Assembly (NCBI GenBank): GCA_036971475.1
Contig: JBAIZL010000002.1
Coordinates: 51,630,229-51,694,228, forward strand
DNA length: 64,000 nucleotides
Reading direction: 5' to 3'
Source: Prosapia bicincta
Lineage: Eukaryota; Arthropoda; Insecta; Hemiptera; Cercopidae
Shown here: positions 44,000-58,328 of the stretch, one piece after another
How positions within the stretch are numbered: position 1 is the first letter of the stretch
Layout: each line of letters begins with the position of its first letter
The notes under the pieces: generated by a model
Seen by the model: only the letters and a program-made list of their open reading frames with translations
The model's database searches: none
Told to the model about the DNA's origin: nothing
Program-made: the position numbers and the translations under genes

Positions 44000-45640
44000 G
44001 AAATTAAATGCAAATTAACTCTTGTAACTAACTATCCACCATAACAATGCAAAAGGGATTTAAATAACAGTGATGAAACATTACATGTCAGTTTTATTGC
44101 AGGTATCCGCCATGTTCGAAACAGTTTTAACTACACCTGCTAAAGAATTATTGCACCAATGTTTGCTGTGATGCCATTAAAATTATTTTGGTCTAATAAA
44201 TACCCGAATGACTACGTCAAAACAATTTTAATAGTTGGGCAACAATTAAATATAAATTGACAAAAAATTTTGCGTCTTGTTGAAATATTTTTTAATAGGA
44301 GCAGTGTAAGAACAGATTCTAAAAATAATTCTATTGTTCTATTGAGTCTTCTACTGTTTTTTGTTTTACTCTTTGAATTTCTTTCCCTAATTATTATTGA
44401 TTTTTATACTCCTGAAGTATATTCATAAACTATTTAAGCATAAAACACCTTTTAGTACTGTGCACAATTACTAGTTGAATAATGACATCAGTTCCTACCT
44501 ATTTCTCCGTGATCTTGCACAGTGTATGTCCACCTCCCACAACTTTGTCATACACATCTATATGAGCAATATAAGCTTTATTGATATTTTTAAAAAAATT
44601 CTATATGTATGTGATTTTTTTATTGCTAACCACCAAGACCTCCTTCTTCTATTTGGTTTCCACTTCCAAGCTTTCAGCCGTGTTCGTGTTTCATTCGTTC
44701 TTCCCATATGCACATACAAAGATGTTTCCTTATTTCTATTTCGGCAAATTGTTATAATTAAATAATAACGAGCACCAATTCTCAATCAGTAGCGGAGTTC
44801 TTAAAACGCTTTTCAAGGAAAAATTGAACAGGTAATACAATAGTAAAACTATATTATAACAATAACTGTCGTTGCAATTAACTAGCATACGGCTTAGCTA
44901 AGGCATTGTAAAGTATTAAAAAAGCAACTCTACATTGACAATCACCGGTACAGTATTTCATTTGCTGTCAGTGTTTCGTTAATCATCAAAGTTTTCTTCG
45001 AGCAGATAGGAAAACAAAATTTACATGCTCTTATTAATATTCAAAAAAAGGGTCCTGAATATTTTAGTTATGCATAGTTCCAATATGCACATACGTCACA
45101 TCACTACGATTTTACCGCTGTTCTTTCATTTATACCTATGTTTAGACGCTTTCGTATTTCCAACGGATATGACGTTTTTACATTTGCTTATGCATAGAAA
45201 GCTTAAAAAAAAGCTTATATAGAAATAAAGGGCAGGAGTATCGCTGGTAGATAACAAGTTCACCTGAAGGTGGCAGTAATAAAGAGCTTATGTATGTTGA
45301 ACTCTCTAGACATAAATGTTTGTGCTTATTAGATATTTTCATTGTGTTAGTATTTAAATACTTTGAGCATGTAAACTTTAGTGTTTAAAGTGTATGTCTT
45401 TGAATTTTTTAAAGTAAGTTTGTAACAACATGTTATAATTTAAGTCACTTCAATTTTCCAGAAATAAAATATCGATGAAGAAATTAATATATCTCAAAAC
45501 AACTTGTATATTAATGAGAGTTATGGAGAAAGAAGTAGTAATATTAAATACATTACTTAAGAATTAGTAATGAAGAAATAAAATATGTTCGGAATTAGAA
45601 GCATAGTTTATATAAAAAAAAACAATGTTCAACGACTTAT
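44000..45640. other. AT-rich non-coding DNA, no gene seen
   Basis: No repeat or gene was recognised. One plus-strand frame (44475-44765) is Phe/Ile/Ser-rich and overlaps an equally long minus frame, so neither is convincing. Confidence 0.5.
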
Positions 45641-45691
45641 AGTTAAAACAAATAAAGACATACACAAAACTCACAAATTTATCATTTATTT

Positions 45692-45734
45692 ACTCATACG
45701 CGTTTTAATGACAAAGTCGTCATCATCAGAGAGT
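45692..45734 (-). ncRNA. Hammerhead-like motif, one core change
   Basis: The minus strand has CTGATGA, the same extra T, stem II GACGAC/GTCATT (one mismatch, one G-U) with a TTT loop, then AAAA in place of GAAA, and a stem I of ACTC/GAGT. Topology is as at 43759 and 54001, but the core G is lost. Confidence 0.45.
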
Positions 45735-45887
45735 GTTGCTACTACAATCTCTAACTTCCAAAATAAGCTCAAAGAATAGTTTATAAATAATGCACTCAAG
45801 TCAATGGAGCTTAATTTACTACATAAACTAAAATTTGAAAATAAGGTTAATGGCAGCTGATATTTGGTTATTAGAGGTTGTAGTAGC

Positions 45888-45928
45888 AACACTGACTTAT
45901 AATGAATTTGTCAATAAAACGGGTATAA
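45888..45928 (+). ncRNA. Decayed hammerhead-like motif in the right arm
   Basis: This is the inverted counterpart of 45692-45734. The core reads CTGACTT and stem II no longer pairs. It is included only because the flanking sequence is clearly homologous. Confidence 0.3.
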
Positions 45929-45979
45929 GTAAATAAATGAATTATTTGTGAGTCTTGTGTATGTCTTTCATTTGTTTCA

Positions 45980-48900
45980 ATATAACTTCACAAGCTAAGC
46001 TCAGAGAATAGTTGTATAGACTTATAGTTGGGTTAATATAATCTAAAAGGTAGATAGTGTTGAATACCGCCAAAGTAAAAAAAACAATTTTTTTGAAAAT
46101 TTTTTTTTGTATGATTACATGTTTGGATTTTTCAATATTGATATTTGTTGTTATATACTTGATTATATCTTTAAAATATCTATATTTTATTAGGATATTT
46201 TTGTTTATGTTGGGTATATCAAAAGATCGATATTTAGGTATATTATTAAAAATGTTTTTTAGAATGACTTTTTAAAGGTAGGTTTCTGAATAGTTAATAT
46301 CTTGTTTTCCTTGCTAGGGGAGATAAAATTCAAAACGTTTTTTGCAATGTAAAGTATTTTAAAGTTGTATTAAACTATATCACTTAATAAGGATTATATA
46401 TATATTATTTATATCAAAGACGTTTTCCCATGACTTATTCAGTCGTTTCTAATTCTTAATATAAAATCACATAATATTAAGGTTTAAAGTCTTAGACAAC
46501 CGTATTTACTGTTAATGAAAAGAATATTACGTCCAATAAAGTTTTACGGCGTGCTTTAGAAGTGATTCCTTTTGAGGAATAACCTTCTACGTTTTATTAT
46601 ATTTAAACATTAAAGTGTTAAGAAGCAATTGGTGCAACTTCATAGTGTGGAATTATGCGTTATTCGTCAATTTAAATTAACTTTAAAACCGAGTTTTGTT
46701 TGATTAAATAAATAAATTTGAACTCCTTTAATTTTTATAGTATTCTAAGAGTACCTTGGCCTATCCTTGAAATAATTTAAAAAGTAATAAAAACTTAAAC
46801 AAAAAGTTGAGAAAAATGTAGAAAAAACATTGTTCTGTTAGTAGTGAACGTTTATCAGTAATATTATGATAAAACTTTGAGCTTTGTCTTATTAAAACAA
46901 AATACAAAAATGGAGGAAATAAAACTTGAGAAAACGTTGCTACTGACTGAGTTCAACTTTAAAACAAGGGACGTTTATACGACTTTTCATCTCCATAAGA
47001 CAAACAAACCTTCATAAGACAAACAAAAGCATTAACGTAGACAATTTATAATAAAACACAATCGGTTATATATGAGGCCAAGAAATAGATGATAATAATC
47101 TACTAGTCTTCCGAAACCACAATTCAAACCTTTCAGTTTTTAAAAGCGAAAGCTCACTATAATAAATTAAAAAGAGCGATTATAAACCCCCTAAAAATTA
47201 AATGATTCGTTTCTTGATTGCTCTTAAAAGTGTCGTTATCCTTACAGTCATCTACGACGTTACAGTCGTTCAAAATTTTTAAAAAACTCATATATGCTAT
47301 AATACACTATAGGGGATGCAACACCTGACATCCAAATGGTAGTACATTAGGGCAAAAGGTGTTTAAGTAATCAACTGCGAGACAGTACATATGGGCTTGG
47401 GAGATTTTGTGAAGAAAGGTTCAGTTGTAAAGATATGTATAAAATTAAGGGATATTTATGAAGTAATAAAAGGAGAATTAAGAATTTATATTAATTGTTA
47501 TGAAATATTGAGAGATCTTTAGTCATAGTAATTGAAAATTAGGAAATTATTTGAAAGGTAAAGAAAGAGTATTGTGCAGTAATTGGTAGATTTACCTGAG
47601 TCAAGCGATGCGAAATAACAATGATATGAGCATCTGTAGAACTCTCAAACTTACAAGTAAACGCTTTTTTAATGTTTATTTTTTCAAATAATCTGAAAGA
47701 TTTAGAAAACTTGGTTATTTATTAAAAAAAATTAAAATGAAATTATCAATTAATACTTATTCAAGTTTTTATTATATTGCACCACTATTTACGAGAGAAA
47801 GATTCCAATATAGCAGCCTGTGAGTTGATAAAACTAAAGGTAGTTGTATTGAATAATGTTAGTATAAGGAGAATAAATAGCCTCAAGAGATTATAATTAA
47901 TTCCGTGTTAATTTATTGTTTATCATTATAAGTTAATTCTTGTTATTTAGTCATACATGCATTTGAAAGTAAAATTTGTATTATATTACGCTGCAATACA
48001 TAAGTCATTTGTAAAATTTAACAAAGTTGATAGTTATTTTTTACCTACCTTTAGATATCATGTAGGCAGTCTTTAAGTGTGTGTTTTAAAACTTTATTCT
48101 AGTTGTAACTTATATCGTAAAACCTATTTATTTCCTCAATGTTTTAATTGACACCAATTCTCCGACCTCATTATATAGTTTTAATACAGTTTTGTAGGGA
48201 AGTAGGTTGCTAATAAGGAATAAACTAAAACAAAATTAAGGATACACGCTAACTTTAAAACAAGGAATCATTGCTAAAATCTAAGGCGACTGGTAAGACA
48301 TACATATGTCAGAAAATTATATATTCCCCAGATAAATATAAACCAAGGTTCTCTCATCTTTCTTGCATTAAGGTTTAATTGATAATATATTGTAGTTGAA
48401 TCAAGACTATTTTTTAAATATTTATCATTGTGAGAATTATATAAGATGTTTTTAATCTTATACAAAATTTCCAATCATTAAACTGGATTTCAAAATTAGT
48501 AATATTGTTATTCCATCTTTAGCACCTTAGTTAGTTAGTAAAATAAGTATAGGCCTACTTATTCTTACATGGATGATAGTCGTTAATAAATCCGTAATAA
48601 ATATTAATATTGAATGATATATATGAACTTGAGCATTTGATTTTGCTGAATATTGTGTAATAAAGTATACATTCAAAACAATAAAGTTTAAGTTGAAGCA
48701 CAATTCATAGAAAGTAAAATATATAGAAAAGTACAATATATATGTTTATTATTTAAAGTGTCGTGAGTAGGCGGAGGTCATACTAGTGTGGGAAGCTATG
48801 GGTTGTACACGTCATCCTGGGCTTTGGTTTTGGCGAGCTTCCAAGATCCTGTTTTCATTAAAGTGTAAAAACCTACCCCCTCTTAGAATTTAATATGTGC

Positions 48901-51573
48901 GAAGTGATCTCCTTTCAAAAAATCACAGCGATTCAATGCCTATAACATTATGTATAGAAGTGGTTGAGAAAATTTCTTCAATTTTTGAATCAGTGAAGAT
49001 ATAGGCCTATTCAGTAAATTATTAGTTACTTGTTTTCCATTTAGCATTGTTTAGTAATTTCCTTTGATAAACATAATTATGAAAAACGTATATGGTATTT
49101 ATTTGCTTGTTGCTTGTTTAAAAACATTAATTACACAATAATAATAATAATAATCACTTTTTGTCAGATAGTTTATTTTATTATGTCCTTTTTTAGGATT
49201 CTATATTAAGACAAAAAAAAACTCTTAACATATTTTTATAAGTAATAATGATAATAATTAAATAATAGTTCAGTAATCAAATAATAGTTCCACCGATTAC
49301 TGTGAAAGACAATTTGAAATAATAAAAGAATAAGGCAAGCTCAATAATTGTGGTTTAGGGTAACATGTTATATATGTTTACTGAGATAAGTAGTAGAACT
49401 ATTATACAAATTACGTTTTTCTATGAAATAAAATTGTGAATGATGAAAACGCTTATCTAAATTTCAGTAGTCACAAAGTGTCTATGACACTCTATTTGCA
49501 ATAACAAATTGCATATATATAATAGTGAAACGCTACAAAACAATTATATGTACCCTTAACAATAGTAACCACACTATTAGTACAAATTTAAATAAACGAC
49601 GTTTTAGATAGATCTTAATTACACTTTACTTTCATTACTAAAGCTCTCCATATACTGTAAACCATATCTTTTAGTTTTCTTCCATATTCAATTAATGACT
49701 GGAAAATGTATCAAAATATTGTAGAAAACAGGCGATGAGTTGTATAATCAAGAGATCTAGATTACTATTATAAACGTCCTAGGTTCGATTCCAGTTAGCA
49801 GCAAAGAATTTGTTTTTACGTTTCAATCTTGCATCTGCACTCAGACTGTGAATAAGAATATCTAGTGTAATAACGAGCGAATACAGCACAGTGCTGATCT
49901 ATTTATTATTCCTCTCTTGAAACATATCAACGTTATAGTAAGATAGTAGATATTAAAGAATGAATAAGTTTCTATAAAATGAGAAACAATATTCATACCT
50001 AATTACATGCCTTTATAAAGACAAACAGACACATCTAACTCAGGTTATTTTACTTTTTACATTATTTACTACTTGATATATTTTGATCTCGTTATTAGCA
50101 GAGCCAAGGTCTATATTTCTTCTATTGTTCCTTCAGTGACCAAAACCATAGAGGTTTTAATAATGTCTTTTAGAGGCTTCAGTCGTCGAAAGAAAGTTAC
50201 CCCAGTGCCTCCTCCTTATGTCTGTATTGCTTGTTATTCCAAGGAATTTTCCTTGCTACGTATTGTGCATGTAGCATAAGAAAATATTTGAAGTGTAAAA
50301 TGTAACAAATAAACTGTTTTTTTTGTCGACGTTGTTCATTAGGTATCATAAAACATCAGGATTTGATTGAGGGAATTTAAAATAGCTAATAATGAAAAAT
50401 AATTATCTAATATTTAAAGATATATTTCCTTATTGTAACAAAAATTATTCCAGGAACTAAACAAGACTTTTACTTTAAAATTTGAAGCTCTCAGATAGTA
50501 GATAATGGGCGTCGGAATTCATTACTCTTTCTAATTAATGATTTCTACGAAAGAAGTATTCTAAAACATAATAAAAGTGTTACACTTCCTACCTACGTTT
50601 AATTTATACTTTAAATTATGGGCATAAAATTAGGAATGTTTTTATTATTACAAGTATAAGAAATATTACTTGAAAGTGTTAGAATGACTATTTAGTAGAA
50701 AATGCCTTTTATCTAATGTGTTATCATACCCGGGAACTGAGAAAATGTTTTGTAGCGTGGTCTGGCTATTGGATTTATACAGTATTTTATGTACTAAAAA
50801 GTATTATTTACTCAAATTATTTTAAGTTGAAAGTGTAATAACGTAATATCATGTCAGAGTATCCTGTCTGTTAAATTTGAATCTCAAAAGAATGCACGTT
50901 CTGTAACGGTTGTACAATCCTACAATAGTTAATAAACTTGATTTTGTCTTGACAGATTGCTTCTCCTGCAACAACAAATAGCTACTCTCTGAGAGAGTTC
51001 TGAAATGGGACTATTTGTCAAAGTCAGCGGCCCTGCGGATTAATATTTCCGTATATAATAAGCAGAGTACCTTGTATAGGGTACAATAGTCTTGGGAAAT
51101 AAAGTAAGTGTTCCATTGGTAAATCTGTATCCTACGTAAAATAAATGTTAACGAAATGGAATTTTTCTTGATGAAATTATATACGAAATTACATTTAGAT
51201 ACAAGTTGAAGACAAGTAGTACAAATTCCTTTATCAAATATTTACTATAAAACTGTAATTTAAATAATAGTTATACAAATAAAAGTTGTTCAAAATTTTC
51301 CTAGAAATAATAACTGAAATATTTTTATCCTAATTCATTTCCAGATTCTGTTTAAAAAGGTTTAAGGTTCAAACGAAAGAAATGAGTGTATGTTATAATT
51401 AGCCGATAATAAATTATATTTCAAATATAAGATTTATTCACTTATCAACAGTTTGGTTATTCAGATATTTAAAAAATAGCTTTCGGGATACTAAGTTTTA
51501 AAGATTGTAAGTCAGCTATATACCCGCGGCCGGGTAATCGGCCACAATATAGAAGAACACTCGCCATATTTAT

Positions 51574-51575
<2 letters not shown>
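45980..51575. other. AT-rich non-coding DNA, no gene seen
   Basis: There are only short AT-driven frames. A less AT-rich patch near 48760-48860 and a tRNA-like B box near 49786 are the only irregularities. Confidence 0.5.

Positions 51576-51655
<80 letters not shown>
51576..51655. repeat. (AT)n microsatellite ending in (GT)n
   Basis: About 35 AT units are followed by four GT units. On its left is a small GC-rich patch, CCCGCGGCCGGG. Confidence 0.95.
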
Positions 51656-51656
<1 letters not shown>

Positions 51657-52333
51657 TATGTTGGTTTATGTAAGCTTCAGAAAATCTGGTCTGATATTGA
51701 GGTCACTCTTTGTCACAATATAAAACCCACTGGCAATATAATTTTTATCTATTGAATATTCACCCTTAACAGGTACTTTTGTATGACCATGTCGTGATCG
51801 AGCTGCGACAAATCGTAAGTACAGGTTTTTTAGGGATGTCAGTACCCACCAGGGTTGCGAGAGCTTCGTCTGATGTGAACTACCACCGTTAGAAGATTAA
51901 AAATACCTGTGATGTCAAGTCATATGTACAATGACATATTCCCAAAATAATCGTTGCAAATTGCAGATGATAAACGATGGAATTGGGGTTTTTCTTCTAG
52001 CATGCGCCAGAGAAACTGGGAAAACATTTTTTCTCTGATTTATCCTGACAACGGTTGAAGGAAATGTAATACCATTTTTTTCTAAGGCAAAAAACTGTTA
52101 GGTTCTGTATTGCATTTTTCTTTTTCCTATCTTTCAGTTTCTTCCTCATTTTTTATCCCTACAACAACGTGCAGTTCCAAAACATGGGAGGTTATAACTA
52201 GTTTGGGATAAAAATTAACTCAAATATTTATTAATATTTATTATTGAGTTTAGGTTTATGCTACAAGAAAAACTAAAATTATTTACCGTTTAAGAGAATA
52301 AATAGATTTTGTATGATTTTATTATTTGGATAT
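51656..52333. other. Unassigned, moderately GC-richer stretch
   Basis: It contains CGTGATCGAGCTGCGACAAATC and neighbouring non-AT-rich words that suggest a transposon fragment. I could not match it to a family. No long open frame is present. Confidence 0.25.
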
Positions 52334-52352
52334 GTCTCTCTCTCTCTCTCTC

Positions 52353-52428
<76 letters not shown>

Positions 52429-52433
52429 TATAT
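52334..52433. repeat. (TC)n(TA)n compound microsatellite
   Basis: About ten TC units precede nearly 40 TA units, interrupted once by a G. The Tyr-Ile frame across it is an artefact. Confidence 0.95.
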
Positions 52434-52769
52434 TAAATATGGTGATATGTTTTCTTGTAATATAGTTATTAAATTAAAAATATTTCAAAAACAATATTTT
52501 GTAAAAACAATATTTAACAATATTGTTTTTGAGAATAAATATATTCATTAAAAGTATTCTTGTTTTTGAAATATATTTAATTAATTATATATATTTATAT
52601 GTGTGTTTGTGTATAATAAAATATGTCGTGAATAATTGCAAATGGTAATTAATCGTTTAATAATATTTTGCTTTTAGCTTAAACTTTATTCTATTTCTCT
52701 TATGTAGATGTGCTGCTAACTTAGTGTTTTTTCGTTTTACCTGATATTTATTCTTATTTCCCTTATATC

Positions 52770-53190
52770 AGGTCCAGCTACGGAGAAAAAATGGTATGTA
52801 GTTAGTTACTACTTTCCACCTATAACTATAGGGTATTAGTCACATATATACCCTACTGTGAACTATAGGAGCCTGTAGAGTGATCCCTCCTCTCCAACCT
52901 CGGTTGCCCGTAACTATAATCCGTACTCGTTGACACTTTTCCCTATCCCCCCATCCAACGCCACGTAACCTTAATCTCACTCAATCTTCTTTCTTTGCCT
53001 TTAGAAAATCACTCACTCTTCCTTCCATCTTCTATCACGTACCGGTATTGGATTTACATTTTGTCCAAAGTCTCCTTCAACTTGTTACCGCATTAGTTAC
53101 TCCAGATAGTCCATTTCTCAACACTGACAAACTGAAGCTCATTGTTTCAGTAGGTTTCTTCACTAATATCCGCTTCCAATCTCCTAGGCA
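52770..53190. other. Unassigned, pyrimidine-rich, GC-richer block
   Basis: The plus strand is rich in C and T (for example TCCCTCCTCTCC and CCCTATCCCCCC), with ACTATAGG repeated near 52830 and 52860. This is unlike the flanking AT-rich DNA. It is probably a non-autonomous transposon or UTR fragment, with no coding signal. Confidence 0.25.
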
Positions 53191-54000
53191 GAATTTCTCG
53201 GCTTAAAATGTATCTAAAAATAAATATTGGGATCATAAGATAGAATATCTTATCTATGTTCAAAGTTAAAAAACTTTGGCATCTTGTTTTAAGGAAAAAT
53301 TAATTATAAATATAAATTCATACTTACAAAATATATAAAAATAATAATTTAAAACTAATATTTGTAATAATATTTTTGGTAAAAACTAGTGCATAAATAA
53401 CTAACTTGAGCATTTAATGATTTTTTATTTAAAAACCTAAATCTTTTCGCCTAAGCCAGATTATACTTTTGTATAAACGAAAATTCAGCAAAAATTATTG
53501 TAAATGAAAGTATCGATATTTTATTAAAATGATATCATCTTATAAATATTTTGAAAACAATATCAAATAGTATAAATTTTAAAAAATCATCATGAGGTTT
53601 TGTATTTAACTAAACATTTGTCATTTATTAATGTTTGAAATAACCTTACTAGATTCACTATACTAAATTGATTTATCGTTTGTCAGCTTAACTTGTTTTA
53701 AATAAGATGTGGTACTTTTGAGTTCCAAATAAAATCCTTGCCATGTATTGGTCGGAAACCACCTGATGGATTACCTAACAAAGACGCTTTCCAACACAAC
53801 AGATGCTCTTAACGACCTTGTTAGCCGGAAGCTTTTGCCCCGCGCTTGCCTTCACACACATCTCTTCGAGAACTCAAGTCTATGTAGTTGTCTATGTTAT
53901 TTAAGGCTTACAGTTTTAAGCTGATTTTGGTTGACCCTCAAAGAATTTTTATATTAAATAAAAACAACCTCTGACCACAAATTCATCAATTTTTATTTTA

Positions 54001-54043
54001 ACCTAATGTACATTTCGATTACAAAGTAATCATCTTCAGAGGT
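54001..54043 (-). ncRNA. Hammerhead ribozyme motif of Penelope type
   Basis: On the minus strand: stem I ACCT, core CTGAAGA (fits CUGANGA), one extra T, stem II GATTAC/GTAATC with a TTT loop, core GAAA, TGTACAT, then AGGT pairing with ACCT. Compared with 43759, stem II has changed at the same base pair on both strands (G-C to T-A) and stem I has changed on both sides while keeping its pairing. All core positions are intact. Confidence 0.6.
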
Positions 54044-56556
54044 ATTTTACAAATGACTAACTTATAGCTAAACCTATGCGTATTTATAGGCAACGGGAAC
54101 TCCTTGGCCACGCCTTCAACAAATTGTTGAACTTGTCGTAATAGGTTGGTTTTATTTAATATAAACATTTACGCCAAAGTTGCTTCAAGTTATTATTCTC
54201 AAAGAATTTATTTAAAATATTATGCCCATAATAAAACATGCTACAATTAAGTTTTCACCCAATACAAAATATTTTATAAATATACGCATTTCATGAAGGT
54301 GGTATTATGTTTTTACTTTTTCAATCATAAGACAAATATAATTAATGGATTTAGGATTTTGTGTATTGTTTCAATGCGATTTATAATCACAAGGCAACTA
54401 AAATAGAAGCTTAGAATCCCTGGTGTAATGATTTTTTTCAGGACATATATCTAAGATAAACTCACTCTCTCATGAAGCCATTAAATGGGGAATACCCATA
54501 ACGTCTACCTGTATGACAAAATTAGAACTGTACATTGTCTTTCGTGTGATGCCATCAGAAAACATTTCCTCACAAACTTCTAAAAGTTTTTTTTTAAAAA
54601 ATCATTTACGTCATTTCTTTTTACCTCATAAACGTCATCGGAATGAAAAATTTCAAGTTGAAACATATTTCTTCATATGCATAATGGAGCAGCAACTATA
54701 GTATATTAAACGAGAATGTGTGTTTTGTTTGGACACTTTAGTTGTGCACTATCACTTGTTCCAGTGTTAACATACCTGAGTATATTCCAATATGGTGAGT
54801 ACAGCTACTTGTGTGTCACTGTTTTCAAAATATATAGCAGTTTTCAATTACATTTTGTCAAACTCTTAGACTACAATAAAACCCTCAGGTCTTAAACGTA
54901 ATGTATTGCATAATATTTATCCGTTGAATAATCACATTTAAGCTCTGGCGTTGGATGTCTTCATTGTTTTCACCCTTCCCGTTAGTAGAATGATTCGTGT
55001 TATAATAACATCTCGTAATAGGTAACTCATCACACCACCATACTTATAATAATTTATGCAGTATGTTTGAAAATATACAGGTTTAAACTACATAGAATAA
55101 ATATACATTTTAAATAGAAGTACCAAATGTGATTTTTTTTTAAGTGCAGCTCTATTGTTTTTTTAATTAATATTATAATTATACCTTCTGTAAAAAGCAT
55201 AATTTTTAAAAACCTCGAGTAATATCAAACTTATTACTCTTGATGTATTTCAATTTAATAAAACATTACTTTATAATTATTATCACAGATAATTTTAATA
55301 GCTCTATGTGCTATTTGAAAGAGTGTCATAAGATATAAGTTTTAGTTTTATGATTGTAAATATTTTCACTTTTAGAATTTATTTGACGTATAGGCTAATC
55401 ACCATTTTTTATCATTCCTATTTTATGAATTTTGATAAAGAAAACGTGGTTTAGAAACTAAGATCCAATATATTTTGGTAAGATGAATATGTTGAAACCA
55501 AAGACCTAAATGTTCTAAAATACATTAGAAATAGTTTTATGACGTAAATAACAATCGCATCAAAACGTTTTAACAGAGTTGAGCATGTGTGCAGACTTAA
55601 ACAACATGTCAAATCCAAATACACATACTAAAATAGAAAGACATGGTTAAAAATAATGCATCATTCATTTTAAAAAAACTGTGTTTATTATTGCGAAATA
55701 TAAGAAGAAGAAGAAGAAGCAACACCCCAAGAGTTGGTGACACTAGATAGAGGTCCAACAAAACGGGACCAATGAAGGCTCAGAGGCTTCCTTGAGTTGT
55801 AGAACACAATACAGATAGGTCTATTTTTCTAGATCCAGTAAACCTAAAACGCCTCCAATGGAGAGGCACTAAAAAATACAGAAGAATATCATAATCAAAA
55901 TGTTTATAAATATCATAACAGGAAAGACGAAAACTTAACTATTTCTATCACTTAAAAACTGTGTTTACAATATCTGTTTAATAATGTAAGCGGTGTGTAG
56001 TAAAATTATTTTTTAAAAAATTTTATTTTTATAGAATGAAAATTGTTTTTTATAACTTTCTTTATTGTTTCAGGACAATATGGTTTAGAATCTATTCTAG
56101 AGCTTTATTAACGCTTATAGTTTCAACTTCTTCCTTTACAGGAGAAGAATTTGTATTAACATTATGAATTATTTGTGTTTATATTTAGAAGAGTGCGACA
56201 AAAGATTTTTCAAGGATTGATTAAAACTAATGATTTACTGAAACACAGTAGCAGTAAAACCACCACTGTAAACCCCTTCATTACAACAACGCGTATCTCC
56301 GTGTCATTAACACGTACTGGGAACATGTGTCCCTTCCCTTCGTTTGTTTGCTCTTGTAATCTCCAACAGTTCTCGCACTAAATACATGCTTCTCCACAAA
56401 CACCCGCACACAGACACTATTTGTTGTCTACGAAAATGACTAACATTTATTAAGTTATATTTATAGGTACAAATTATGGACCAAATATTAATTAATACAT
56501 TTTATTTTAATATATAGTCCTTTTAAAATAAGGTTTGTCGACGCTAGAGTAATTAC

Positions 56557-56634
56557 TTTAATACCCTTGTCAAAATAAGAAGATATATTATCCCAGTCAT
56601 TCAGGACGGCAGCGTAAGGCACAAACTTTATAGA
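56557..56634. repeat. Dispersed repeat, copy 1 of 2
   Basis: It aligns with 59912-59988 in the same orientation, sharing CCTTGTCAA, AGAAGATATATT, CAGCGTAA and AACTTTATA. Confidence 0.6.
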
Positions 56635-58265
56635 TTATGCCCTCCTTTAAGCAAAGATGACAACAAAAGTGCTTATGTTAGGCATTAAGTCTCTACGGAA
56701 ATTTATATTACGTCAATCACTTCCGCTTTGTTCTATAATGTAACTAATACGATAAACTTGTTATTCATTATTTTGAGAGACATTATTTTTGTTTAAACAG
56801 AAAATCTATATGTTTAAATGCACATCATTATACTTATTTGGGTAAAAGTAGTTTTATTTTTAAATATAACTTTGGAAAAAGTAAACACCTTAAGAAATTA
56901 GAATTTATAAACAGCTGAGGTGCTATTTTAAAAATTAGGATTCCTTTTGTTCACTTTTTTTAATCTATTTCAATTAGGTTTGCTAGTTTACTTTAAAAAC
57001 TATATATTATACTCTACCAAATCAATAATTGATTTTAGAGACAAGGAAATTTCTAGAATTTAAACTGTTAGTATTTTCTATCAGTTGCACACTTTTTAAA
57101 AATGTGTATACAGCTTTAATCTTTTGGCAGATTAACAAGAATATTTGTCCATTGTGTGAAATTACCCATATTGTTTTTGCGCTTAATTTGGCAAAGCGCC
57201 TAATTCGAGAAGCATATTTATTATATTACGTTTACTTTTAAAACAATATATTGTTTAGTATTGTTTTTCCCACTTTGAATCCTCCATTTTTGTCACGATA
57301 ACATATAACTTATTAATTTTGGAAATTTATTTTTTCTCATAATTATATGAAGGTCTCACAACCACTCATATACTCTCACATCACGGTAATACGTAATCAA
57401 ATATTTAGTGTTTATAAGTGTGTTTGTTTAATAACAAAAAACTTTACAAAATGCTTCAGCATATGATTAACACATTTAAAACATCATTTTTAGATAATTT
57501 ACCGAAATTAATTGTAATAAAAGTTATTACATTTAAATTGAATGCTTTTTGCATGGTTATATGCAGCATATTAATAAATACTGTCCACTACTAAAATGAA
57601 AATTGCAAGTGTCTTTTCACTAAAATATTTGCCATATTTTAAGAAGGGTATTCAAATTGAATAATATCTTAAAATGACACTGAGACAGATAATTCTATGA
57701 GATTTTGAAACCTGAAATGAACACCAATGTTGGAGATAATTAGTTTTCCCTTATCACCAATTTATTGTTCCTTAAATAAATTTTAACAATGAAACTTGAA
57801 AAGCAACCACAACTTTTTTTATTTATATCACCATAGGTTTTATGATTTCTGATCAAAGATTTTCATTTATTTAATAAATATACTCCCAACATTTTACAGC
57901 GAAACTAATGTAGAAAATGAGATTTTATGTTAGAACCTTTTCGCAACTATATCTTGGTCTTATATTTTATAATTATTTTTCTACACAACCATATCTTGCT
58001 TGCTTCTTGGAAACCATATGTCACCTAGAGTTTTGTAAGAAAAACTCACACATAGAAGTTACCCTCTTATTACCTGCCCAAAAAATTATAGTTAGCAGCA
58101 TAACAGAGATAATTTTAGTACAAGATTTAGTTACCGGTTTGATTATAAAATTGTAGATTTTAAAGAAGAAATCTCAACAGGAAATTTCTAGAGTAACATT
58201 CCCGGAGTTTATTTATTGGAATACAATATTTTAGTGGATACAACATACATCGATGGATTATCGCC

Positions 58266-58268
<3 letters not shown>

Positions 58269-58325
<57 letters not shown>
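58269..58325. repeat. (GT)n microsatellite
   Basis: About 28 uninterrupted GT units. Confidence 0.97.

Positions 58326-58328
<3 letters not shown>

Larger units (their letters stand above)
45643..45979. repeat. Inverted repeat of a Penelope-like pseudo-LTR segment
   Basis: The arm 45643-45755 matches the reverse complement of 45867-45979, with a spacer of about 110 bp. Shared blocks include AGACATACACAA, ACTCACAAA, ATTTATTTAC and GTTGCTACTACAA. The arms differ most across the hammerhead core, where the right arm is degenerate. Confidence 0.8.

Noticed and set aside
5979..58325. CRISPR-like or satellite arrays
   Set aside because: The only regular repeats are simple microsatellites, one minisatellite and TIR units; there are no spacer-repeat arrays, and the composition is eukaryotic.
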